DNA of 15,518 nt from JBGSLA01 sp041740935 (GTDB lineage Bacteria > Desulfobacterota > Desulfobaccia > Desulfobaccales > 0-14-0-80-60-11), in NCBI GenBank assembly GCA_041740935.1, contig JBGSLA010000120.1:1-15518 (forward strand), given 5' to 3'. Both the position numbers and the translations under genes were made by a program. The notes under the pieces were generated by a model. It saw nothing but the letters and a program-made list of their open reading frames with translations. It was not told the DNA's origin and ran no database searches. Positions 7,066-12,519 of the stretch are shown in pieces; the stretch's first letter is position 1, and each line of letters begins with the position of its first letter.

Positions 7066-7121
7066 CAAATGGGACCCCGGTCCACACCCCTGACCGCAAA
7101 TCTTGACCCCAGGAGACCGCC

Positions 7122-8468
7122 ATGCCCCATGATTATGACACCCTGGCCCGTTGGGACCGGGAGCACCTCTGGCACCCCTTCACCCAGATGCAGGGCTTTA
7201 CGGCCGAGGAGTTGCTCATCATCGACCGGGGGGAAGGCTCCTGTCTGTATGATATTCAGGGGCGGCGTTATCTGGACGGCGTGTCTTCCCTGTGGTGCAA
7301 TGTCCACGGCCACCGGCGCCCGGAATTGGACCGGGCCTTGGCGGCGCAGCTCGAAAAGGTGGCCCACAGCACCCTCCTGGGTCTGGCCCACGAGCCGGCC
7401 ATCGTTTTGGCCAAGCGCCTGGCGGCAATCGCCCCCCCGGGGCTTAACAAGGTGTTTTTTTCCGACAACGGCTCCACCGCGGTGGAAGCGGCCCTGAAAA
7501 TGGCCTATCAGTACTGGCAGTTGAAGGGCCGCCGGGAAAAGCGGCGCTTCCTGAAACTCAAGGAGGCCTATCACGGGGACACCCTCGGGGCCGTGTCCGT
7601 GGGGGGCATCGACCTGTTCCACGCCACCTACGGCCCCCTGCTGTTTGACACCCTCACCGCGCCCACCCCTTATTGCTACCGCTGTTCCGACCGGGAGAAC
7701 TGCCGGGAGCAGTGCCTGGCCGAACTGGTCCGGCTGGTGGAAGAGCATCATGGGGAACTGGCCGCAGTGATCCTGGAGCCGGTAATGCAGGGCGCCGCGG
7801 GCATGATCCCCCAGCCGCCGGGCTATCTGGCTGCGGTGCGGGAAGTCACCCGGCGCCACGAAGTGCTGCTCATCACCGATGAGGTGGCCACGGGCTTCGG
7901 CCGCACCGGCAGCATGTTCGCCTGTGAGCATGAAGGGGTGAGTCCGGATATCCTCTGCCTGGCCAAAGGGGTCACCGGGGGCTATCTGCCCCTGGCCGCC
8001 ACCCTGGCCACCGACGAGGTTTACCGGGCGTTTCTGGGGAAATACCACGAATTCAAGACCCTGTTCCATGGGCATACCTTCAGCGGCAACCCCCTGGCCG
8101 CGGCGGTCGCCCTGGCCGGTTTGGATATCTTTGAAAACGACCGGGTGCTGGAAAACCTGGCCCCCAAGATGGCGTTATTAGAGAAGCACTTGGGGGACAT
8201 GGCGGCCCGGCCCCACGTGGGGGACGTGCGCCGGCGGGGCTTTATGGTGGGGATAGAACTGGTGGCGGACAAAGAAACACGAGAACCTTTCCCCGCGGCC
8301 CGGCGCACCGGCCACCGGGTGATCCTGGAGGCCCGCCGGCTCGGGGCCATCCTGCGGCCCCTGGGGGATGTCCTCATCCTCATGCCCCCCTTGAGCATCA
8401 GCCCCGAAGAGCTGGAAACCCTCTGTAACATCGCCCAGGAGGCCATGGCCCGGGGCGCCGCGGACTGA
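7122..8468 (+). CDS. bioA: Adenosylmethionine-8-amino-7-oxononanoate aminotransferase
   Basis: BioA is a class III PLP aminotransferase that makes 7,8-diaminopelargonate (DAPA) from KAPA in biotin synthesis, normally with S-adenosylmethionine as amino donor. It has 448 residues. Visible family landmarks are LWHPFTQM near residue 17, YLDGVSSLWCNVHGH (49-63), FFSDNGSTAVEAALKMA (about 114-130), YHGDTLGAVSVGG, EPVMQGAAGM, LLITDEVATGFGRTG with the PLP-pyridine Asp, and LAKGVTGGY with Schiff-base K282. Four cysteines (C185, C188, C194, C198) form a CxxC-x5-CxxxC cluster, a possible metal-binding patch. The start has CAGGAG at good spacing. No other bio gene is nearby, so it is an orphan. Its TGA stop overlaps the end of a MITE-like element. 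A lysine-using variant cannot be excluded by eye. Confidence 0.92.
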   Translation: MPHDYDTLARWDREHLWHPFTQMQGFTAEELLIIDRGEGSCLYDIQGRRYLDGVSSLWCNVHGHRRPELDRALAAQLEKVAHSTLLGLAHEPAIVLAKRLAAIAPPGLNKVFFSDNGSTAVEAALKMAYQYWQLKGRREKRRFLKLKEAYHGDTLGAVSVGGIDLFHATYGPLLFDTLTAPTPYCYRCSDRENCREQCLAELVRLVEEHHGELAAVILEPVMQGAAGMIPQPPGYLAAVREVTRRHEVLLITDEVATGFGRTGSMFACEHEGVSPDILCLAKGVTGGYLPLAATLATDEVYRAFLGKYHEFKTLFHGHTFSGNPLAAAVALAGLDIFENDRVLENLAPKMALLEKHLGDMAARPHVGDVRRRGFMVGIELVADKETREPFPAARRTGHRVILEARRLGAILRPLGDVLILMPPLSISPEELETLCNIAQEAMARGAAD

Positions 8469-8707
8469 TACCGTGTTGCCTTCAAACGGGTAATTTATCC
8501 TGTAGCCGCAGGCTTTACCGTGAAAACCTTTAAAAAATGTAGAGCAGGCGCCCTCGCCTGCTCCTTTCAAGAACAGCCGGGGGCGGCTGTTCCACATTTT
8601 TTCATCCTCGGGGGTGGCCAAAGTTGTCCATGAAGGTTTAGCCTGCGCCTGCACAGGCCGGGATAACCCTGGCACAGATTTTTACCTCTTTGATGGCAAC
8701 TTGGTAT
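8468..8707. mobile_element. MITE-like element 2 (240 bp) carrying a double-hairpin insert
   Basis: The left end ATACCGTGTTGCC (8468-8480) and right end GGCAACTTGGTAT (8695-8707) are inverted repeats matching at 11 of 13 positions, of the same type as element 1. The left end starts on the last base of the bioA stop codon. Inside are the shared GTAGCCGCAGGCTT (8502-8515) and, between AAAACCTT and AAGGTTT arms, a double-hairpin unit (8542-8592) that also occurs in inverted orientation at 14503-14553. It looks nested: one small element inside another. Confidence 0.6.
8523..8639 (+). repeat. Double-hairpin repeat, copy A
   Basis: Two hairpins of identical geometry sit 7 bases apart. The first is GAGCAGGCG/CGCCTGCTC (8542-8563) and the second GAACAGCCG/CGGCTGTTC (8571-8592), each with a 9-bp stem and a 4-base loop. 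The 51 bases spanning both hairpins are identical to the reverse complement of 14503-14553, and similarity continues to CCATGAAGGTTT at 8639. The layout resembles a BIME-type unit. Confidence 0.8.
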
Positions 8708-8906
8708 AAGGCTTCTCCCGGTTATGGGAAAACCAGCCCCGGAATCTCTCTCGGCCAGCACCAACCCAAAAACTCCTTGCCTGCCCCTGATGAGTAAGGT
8801 AACACTAAAGCGGGCGGCCGCGACCGGAGTTTGAGATCCTCCGCTCCCGCCGTCGAACTCACTAATTTCCCTTAAATAAATCCCGACCCAAGTTGAGGAG
8901 AGGCTC
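8708..8906 (+). other. Upstream region of hemB
   Basis: About 200 bases between the MITE-like element and hemB, becoming AT-rich at 8860-8885. It ends in the ribosome binding site GAGGAGAGG of hemB. No convincing -35/-10 pair was found. Confidence 0.4.
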
Positions 8907-9884
8907 ATGGAACTGGTATATCGCCCCCGGCGGCTCAGGCGCAGCGAGGCCATTCGACGGATGGTGCGGGAAACCGTGCTGTCCCCGGCTGATTTTATCT
9001 ACCCCCTGTTTGTGACTCCCGGAAAAGGCGTGCGCCAGGAGGTGGCGGCCATGCCCGGGGTGGCCCGCCGGTCCGTGGACCTCCTGGTGGAGGAGGCCCG
9101 GGCCGCCTGGGACCTGGGGGTGCCCGCGGTGCTGCTCTTCGGCCTGCCTGTGAAAAAAGACGACACCGGCAGCGAAGCCGCGTCCCCAAGGGGCGCGGTG
9201 CAGCAGGCGGTGCGGGCCCTGAAAAAGGCCCTGCCGGATATGGCGGTCATCACCGATGTGTGTCTGTGCGGCTACACCGCGCACGGCCACTGCGGCATCG
9301 TGCATAAGGGCGGCATCGACAACGACGCCACCCTCGAAGTTTTGTCCCTGGTGGCCCTGTCCCACGCCGAGGCCGGGGCCGATCTGGTGGCCCCTTCGGA
9401 CATGATGGACGGCCGGGTGGGGGCCATACGGGAGGCCCTGGACGACCGGGGCTTCGAGATGGTGGGTATTTTGTCCTACGCGGTCAAATACGCTTCCGCC
9501 TTTTACGGGCCCTTCCGGGAGGCCGCAGAGTCCGCGCCTAAATCAGGCGATCGCCGGGGCTACCAGATGGACCCGGCCAACGCCCGGGAGGCCATGCGGG
9601 AGGCCACCCTGGACGTGGAGGAGGGCGCGGACATCATCATGGTGAAGCCGGCGCTGCCGTATCTTGACATCATTTCCCAGGTGGCCGGGGAATTTGACGT
9701 CCCCATCGCGGCTTACCAAGTGTCGGGTGAATACAGCATGATCAAGGCCGCGGCGGCTAAAGGGTGGCTGGATGAAGTGGCCGTCATGCTCGAATCCCTC
9801 ACCGCCATCAAACGGGCCGGCGCCGATTTGATTCTGACCTATTTTGCCAGGGACGCGGCCCGGATTCTGAAAGAGCAGAAGTGA
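8907..9884 (+). CDS. hemB: Porphobilinogen synthase (5-aminolevulinate dehydratase)
   Basis: HemB condenses two 5-aminolevulinate molecules to porphobilinogen in the cytosol. It has 325 residues, the usual length. The N-terminal 'RPRRLRRS..IRRMVRET' and 'DFIYPLFV' segments are typical. The active-site zinc cysteines are all present (C119, C121, C129 in DVCLCGYTAHGHCG), marking it as the zinc-type rather than the magnesium-only type. Both catalytic lysines are present: K194 in SYAVKYASAFYGPF and K247 in IIMVKPALPYLD. The conserved QVSGEYSM and late AGADLILTYFARDA are intact. The ATG follows GAGGAG. In Desulfovibrio-type genomes hemB lies next to ahbC and ahbD. Here the following gene on the same strand is a RAYT transposase and then ahbD, so an ancestral hemB-ahbD adjacency has probably been interrupted. 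Confidence 0.95.
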   Translation: MELVYRPRRLRRSEAIRRMVRETVLSPADFIYPLFVTPGKGVRQEVAAMPGVARRSVDLLVEEARAAWDLGVPAVLLFGLPVKKDDTGSEAASPRGAVQQAVRALKKALPDMAVITDVCLCGYTAHGHCGIVHKGGIDNDATLEVLSLVALSHAEAGADLVAPSDMMDGRVGAIREALDDRGFEMVGILSYAVKYASAFYGPFREAAESAPKSGDRRGYQMDPANAREAMREATLDVEEGADIIMVKPALPYLDIISQVAGEFDVPIAAYQVSGEYSMIKAAAAKGWLDEVAVMLESLTAIKRAGADLILTYFARDAARILKEQK

Positions 9885-9929
9885 TTTCTTTGACCAGAGA
9901 AGCACCGGCTGACCTTTGGTTATCTTCTT

Positions 9930-9954
9930 GCACAGGCTGGAAGCCTGTGCCACC
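9930..9954 (-). repeat. REP-like palindrome, copy 2 (reverse)
   Basis: GCACAGGCT-GGA-AGCCTGTGC (9930-9950) is a perfect 9-bp stem, followed by CACC. It is the reverse complement of the copy at 10126-10150, so the two face each other across the AT-rich region upstream of the RAYT gene. Confidence 0.85.
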
Positions 9955-10044
9955 AAATCTTTTCATGATTCAATACCTTTCATGCACAAGAATGACCATT
10001 AAGAAAAATGAAAAGGATGCGATCTTCTGATCTTTAAGGCAATG

Positions 10045-10073
10045 TTGCAATAAGTTATGTTTTTAATTTTAAA
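10045..10073 (+). promoter_or_regulatory. Candidate promoter of the RAYT gene
   Basis: TTGCAA (10045-10050) and TTTAAA (10068-10073) are spaced by 17 bases in a very AT-rich patch about 30 bases upstream of the GTG start. The match to consensus is partial. Confidence 0.3.
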
Positions 10074-10104
10074 TAAAGAATAAGCCAAATATAAGAAAAA
10101 TATA

Positions 10105-10611
10105 GTGGATAAACAGAAAAAGCCTGGTGGCACAGGCTTCCAGCCTGTGCAGTCTTTTCAAATCACCCGGAGGAACTTGCCCCACTGGCAGGAACCTGGC
10201 AGAGTTTATTTCATTAATTGGAGATGCAGGGTTCATCAAATTCTTAACCCGGAAGAGAGGGCGTTTGTTCTTGACACCCTAAGGTATTGGGACGGCAAAA
10301 AATGGCAGATATTTGCAGCGGTCGTCTTGTCGGACCACGTTCATGTTTTAGCAAAAGTCTTGCCTAATTCAAGTGGAGGGGTTTATGATCTTGGTGAAAT
10401 CCTCCACAGTGTGAAAAGCTTCAGCGCCCAGAAAATTAGTCAACAAAGGGGCCGAAGGGGGTCAATCTGGCAGGATGAGCGTTATGACCGGATTGTACGC
10501 GATGAGGCGGAATTTCTGGAGAAATGGAACTATATTAGGAATAACCCGGTGAAGTCCGGATTGGTTGGCTCCCCGGAAGACTATTTCTGGCTCTATGAAA
10601 AGCAATCTTAA
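10105..10611 (+). CDS. REP-associated tyrosine transposase (RAYT, Y1/IS200-like)
   Basis: RAYTs are domesticated single-copy relatives of the IS200/IS605 HUH transposases that act on REP hairpins. This one has 168 residues. Evidence is the N-terminal RRNLPHWQEPGRVYFINW segment typical of the group, the metal-binding HUH pair in SDHVHVL (H78, H80), SIWQDERYDRIVRDE (120-134), and WNYIRNNPVKSGLV (141-154) with the likely catalytic Y143, then SPEDYFWLY. The called GTG start makes a REP-like palindrome part of the coding sequence, giving the N-terminal GGTGFQPVQ peptide. Translation may begin further in, since TTG at residue 25 has GGAGG just upstream. Reverse-oriented REP-like copies lie upstream (9930) and 2 bases after the stop (10613). 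It is more AT-rich than neighbouring genes and splits hemB from ahbD, which fits insertion. It appears intact. Confidence 0.88.
   Translation: MDKQKKPGGTGFQPVQSFQITRRNLPHWQEPGRVYFINWRCRVHQILNPEERAFVLDTLRYWDGKKWQIFAAVVLSDHVHVLAKVLPNSSGGVYDLGEILHSVKSFSAQKISQQRGRRGSIWQDERYDRIVRDEAEFLEKWNYIRNNPVKSGLVGSPEDYFWLYEKQS
10126..10150 (+). repeat. REP-like palindrome, copy 3 (inside the RAYT 5' end)
   Basis: GGTG then GCACAGGCT-TCC-AGCCTGTGC (10130-10150), a perfect 9-bp stem. It lies in the first codons of the called transposase frame and is read as GGTGFQPVQ. Confidence 0.85.
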
Positions 10612-10612
10612 A

Positions 10613-10638
10613 GCACAGGCTGGAAAGCCTGTTCCACC
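10613..10638 (-). repeat. REP-like palindrome, copy 4 (reverse, after the RAYT)
   Basis: GCACAGGCT-GGAA-AGCCTGTTC with CCACC on the right. It starts 2 bases after the RAYT stop and is inverted relative to copy 3, so the gene is bracketed by an inverted REP pair. Confidence 0.85.
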
Positions 10639-10699
10639 GGAATCTGGTATTTGGGGTGCCATGCAACTGCATCTGAAAATAAAAAGATAACATTCAAAA

Positions 10700-11770
10700 A
10701 TGTTCATTCAAAAAGATAAGCCTCACAAAATCCCCCCCCTGCGCCTGCTGGCCTGGGAGACCACCCGGCGGTGCAATCTCAACTGCCGCCATTGCCGGGC
10801 CGCGGCCACCCTGGGGCCCTATCCGGGGGAGTTGAGCACCGACGAGGGGAAAAAGCTCCTTACTGAGGTGGCCGGCATGGGCCCCGCGGTGATCATCCTC
10901 ACCGGCGGCGAGCCCCTGCTGCGGGACGACATTTTAGAGATCACCGCGTTCGGCCACGCCCTCGGCCACCGCATGGTCATGGCGGTGAACGGCACGCTCC
11001 TGACCCCGGACCTCGCCTGGCGCCTCAAAGACGCGGGCATTCAGAGGGTGAGCATCTCCATAGATGGGGCCACGGCGGCCAGCCATGACGACCTGCGGGG
11101 GGGGCCCGGGGCCTATGAGGGGGCGCTCAGGGGCATTGCGGCCTGCAAGGCCGCGGGGCTGCCCTTTCAGATCAACACCACCATCACCCGGGCGAACCTG
11201 TTGGAGTTGCCGGCCATCTATGAACTGGCCATTGCGCTTGGGGCCGCGGCCCACCACGTCTTTGTGCTGGTGCCCACCGGCCGGGGCGCGGAGATGAAAG
11301 AGGAATTGCTGTCCCCGGAAGAATATGACCGAACCCTGCGCTGGATGCTTGAGCGGCAACAGGAGGGCCGCCTGCACCTGAAGCCCACCTGCGCGCCCCA
11401 GTTTTACCGTTTGTGGCGGGAGGAGGCCCACGCTCGGGGCGAAAAGATTACGCCGGAGACCCACGGCATGGAGGCCATGACCAAAGGGTGCCTGGGCGGT
11501 CAGGGGTTTGCGTTTGTGTCCTACAAGGGCGAGGTGCAGCCCTGCGGCTACCTGGAATTGCCGGCGGGGAACATCCGGGAGCAGGCCTTCCCGGAAATTT
11601 GGGAAAAATCCGAGCTGTTCCGGCAATTGCGGGCGGTGGACGACTACCACGGCAAATGCCGCGCCTGCCAATACCGCAAGGTTTGCGGCGGCTGCCGGGC
11701 CCGGGCCTACGCTGCGACCAGCGACGTCCTGGCCGACGACCCCATCTGCCCGTATCTGCCGATTCAGTGA
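10700..11770 (+). CDS. ahbD: Radical SAM heme synthase of the siroheme-dependent pathway (AhbD)
   Basis: AhbD removes two propionate carboxyls oxidatively from Fe-coproporphyrin III to give heme b, the last step of the alternative pathway in sulfate reducers and archaea. It has 356 residues. The radical SAM cluster motif CxxxCxxC is at C25, C29, C32 (RRCNLNCRHC). GGEPLL (about 74) and SISIDGA (about 117) are the usual SAM-binding strands. The C-terminal SPASM-like part has Cys at 264, 282, 320, 323, 329, 332 and 350, enough for a second [4Fe-4S] cluster. The stretch GPYPGELSTDEG and the ending with PCGYLEL and CGGCRARAYAAT resemble AhbD more than AhbC or NirJ. No good Shine-Dalgarno precedes the ATG, but the N-terminus length fits the family. 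The stop codon lies in the first unit of a heptamer repeat. ahbA follows on the same strand. A related heme-d1 type enzyme is the main alternative. Confidence 0.83.
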   Translation: MFIQKDKPHKIPPLRLLAWETTRRCNLNCRHCRAAATLGPYPGELSTDEGKKLLTEVAGMGPAVIILTGGEPLLRDDILEITAFGHALGHRMVMAVNGTLLTPDLAWRLKDAGIQRVSISIDGATAASHDDLRGGPGAYEGALRGIAACKAAGLPFQINTTITRANLLELPAIYELAIALGAAAHHVFVLVPTGRGAEMKEELLSPEEYDRTLRWMLERQQEGRLHLKPTCAPQFYRLWREEAHARGEKITPETHGMEAMTKGCLGGQGFAFVSYKGEVQPCGYLELPAGNIREQAFPEIWEKSELFRQLRAVDDYHGKCRACQYRKVCGGCRARAYAATSDVLADDPICPYLPIQ

Positions 11771-11786
11771 CCAGTGATCAGTGACC
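11766..11786 (+). repeat. AGTGAYC heptamer array A (3 units)
   Basis: Three abutting 7-base units, AGTGACC, AGTGATC, AGTGACC, then a decayed AGTTATT. The TGA at 11768-11770 in the first unit is the ahbD stop codon. The same units form arrays at 12434-12482 and, inverted, at 12501-12518. Confidence 0.85.
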
Positions 11787-11801
11787 AGTTATTAGCTGTA
11801 G

Positions 11802-11827
11802 GGCGGGAAAGCGCCGCGCCTCCCGCC
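11802..11827 (+). repeat. GC-rich hairpin between ahbD and ahbA
   Basis: GGCGGG (11802-11807) pairs with CCCGCC (11822-11827), with inner GCG/CGC pairing. No T run follows. It is probably a small REP-like or intercistronic hairpin rather than a terminator. Confidence 0.45.
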
Positions 11828-11848
11828 GAGTAGATCCTGTATTCACCT

Positions 11849-12334
11849 ATGAAACCGAAAACCCAAAACCCAAAACCCAAAACCCCGTTAGACGACCTGG
11901 ACCGGGCCATTTTAAATGAAATCCAGTCCAATTTCCCCCTGACACCCCGGCCCTATGCCGAAATGGGCAGAAGGGTGGGGGCCGGCGAAGAGGAGGTCCT
12001 GGCCCGGGTGCAGGCCCTGTATGACGCCGGGGTTATCCGCCGCATCGGGGCCAATTTCACCTCCCGCAAGCTGGGCTACACCAGCACCCTGTGCGCCGCC
12101 CGGGTGCCTTCGGAAAAGCTCGAGGGCTTCGCGGAGGTGGTAAACCATTATCCCGAAGTGACCCACAACTACGTGCGCCAGCACCGCTACAACGTCTGGT
12201 TCACCCTCATCGCCGAATCCCCGGAGCGCCTGGCCGAGATTCTTAAGGAAATCCGGGAGGCCAGCGGCGTGAACGAAATCCTCTCTTTGCCCGCCAAGGA
12301 AGTGTTCAAAATCAGGGTGGATTTCCCCATGTAA
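11849..12334 (+). CDS. ahbA: Siroheme decarboxylase subunit, Lrp/AsnC-like (AhbA type)
   Basis: AhbA and AhbB form the siroheme decarboxylase that removes two acetate carboxyls to give 12,18-didecarboxysiroheme. It has 161 residues. The N-terminal AsnC-type winged helix (about 16-65) shows DLDRAILNEIQSNFPLTPRP and VIRRIGANFTSRKLGYTSTL. The C-terminal ligand domain has VTHNYVRQHRYNVWFTLIA (about 109-127), the AhbA/NirD-type motif, in contrast to the HCY...PYN type of AhbB. The protein ends in FKIRVDF, as is common in the group. An in-frame TAG at 11831 fixes ATG 11849 as the first ATG. There is no good Shine-Dalgarno, and residues 4-12 are encoded by four AAAACCC repeats. It lies 78 bases after ahbD. 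No ahbB is visible. A heme-d1 NirD homologue is possible, but the ahbD neighbour favours heme b synthesis. Confidence 0.82.
   Translation: MKPKTQNPKPKTPLDDLDRAILNEIQSNFPLTPRPYAEMGRRVGAGEEEVLARVQALYDAGVIRRIGANFTSRKLGYTSTLCAARVPSEKLEGFAEVVNHYPEVTHNYVRQHRYNVWFTLIAESPERLAEILKEIREASGVNEILSLPAKEVFKIRVDFPM
11858..11885 (+). repeat. AAAACCC x4 tandem heptamer inside the ahbA start
   Basis: Four perfect consecutive AAAACCC units within codons 4-13 of ahbA, encoding a Lys/Pro/Thr/Gln/Asn stretch before the helix-turn-helix. Seven is not a multiple of three, so gain or loss of one unit would shift the frame. Confidence 0.9.
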
Positions 12335-12433
12335 AAGGGGCCCCTGCATTCCGGCCTTACTGTTAGGGATGAGCATGGCGGATTGTCAGGAAAAATCGGC
12401 GGTGGGGAAGGGGGCCCAGGGGCTGGAAAAATC

Positions 12434-12482
12434 AGTGACCAGTAATCAGTGATCAGTGACCAGTGACCAGTGATCAGTAATC
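12434..12482 (+). repeat. AGTGAYC heptamer array B (7 units)
   Basis: Seven abutting heptamers: AGTGACC, AGTAATC, AGTGATC, AGTGACC, AGTGACC, AGTGATC, AGTAATC. It lies in the convergent gap between ahbA and the minus-strand MFS gene. Confidence 0.9.
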
Positions 12483-12519
12483 AGCAAAGTAAGATGGGCC
12501 ACTGGTAACTGATCACTGG
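12467..12519. terminator. Possible bidirectional hairpin made of heptamer repeats
   Basis: Positions 12467-12484 pair with 12502-12519 (16 of 18 bases) around a 17-base loop. The right arm contains the stop codon of the minus-strand MFS gene. Its place between convergent genes suits a two-way terminator, although no T run is present on either side. Confidence 0.4.
12501..12518 (-). repeat. AGTGAYC heptamer array C (2 units, inverted)
   Basis: Read on the minus strand: AGTGATC, AGTTACC, AGT. The TGA in the first unit (12513-12515) is the stop codon of the MFS gene, mirroring how array A ends ahbD. Confidence 0.8.

Larger units (their letters stand above)
6668..7121. other. Repeat-bearing intergenic region between the NtrC-type gene and bioA
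   Basis: 454 bases without a gene. In order: a REP-like palindrome (6771-6796), an AT-rich patch (6797-6880), an imperfect GC hairpin (6884-6915), a 103-bp MITE-like element (6935-7037) with an internal palindrome, and a small hairpin followed by seven Ts (7042-7065). The ribosome binding site CAGGAG and start of bioA follow. No clear promoter is assigned. Confidence 0.6.
9885..10104 (+). other. AT-rich spacer between hemB and the RAYT
   Basis: 220 bases, markedly AT-rich from about 9955 on. It contains one reverse-oriented REP-like palindrome (9930-9954) and a possible promoter (10045-10073) for the transposase gene. No classical hemB terminator is present; the palindrome may serve that role. 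Confidence 0.5.

Noticed and set aside
7065..8075. 336-codon minus-strand open frame opposite bioA
   Set aside because: bioA on the plus strand has all catalytic motifs; the antisense product matches no family and has shadow composition.
11766..12482. Heptamer arrays considered as CRISPR or replication-origin iterons
   Set aside because: Units are 7 bases and abut without spacers, so this is not CRISPR; there is no replication gene or DnaA-box cluster nearby.
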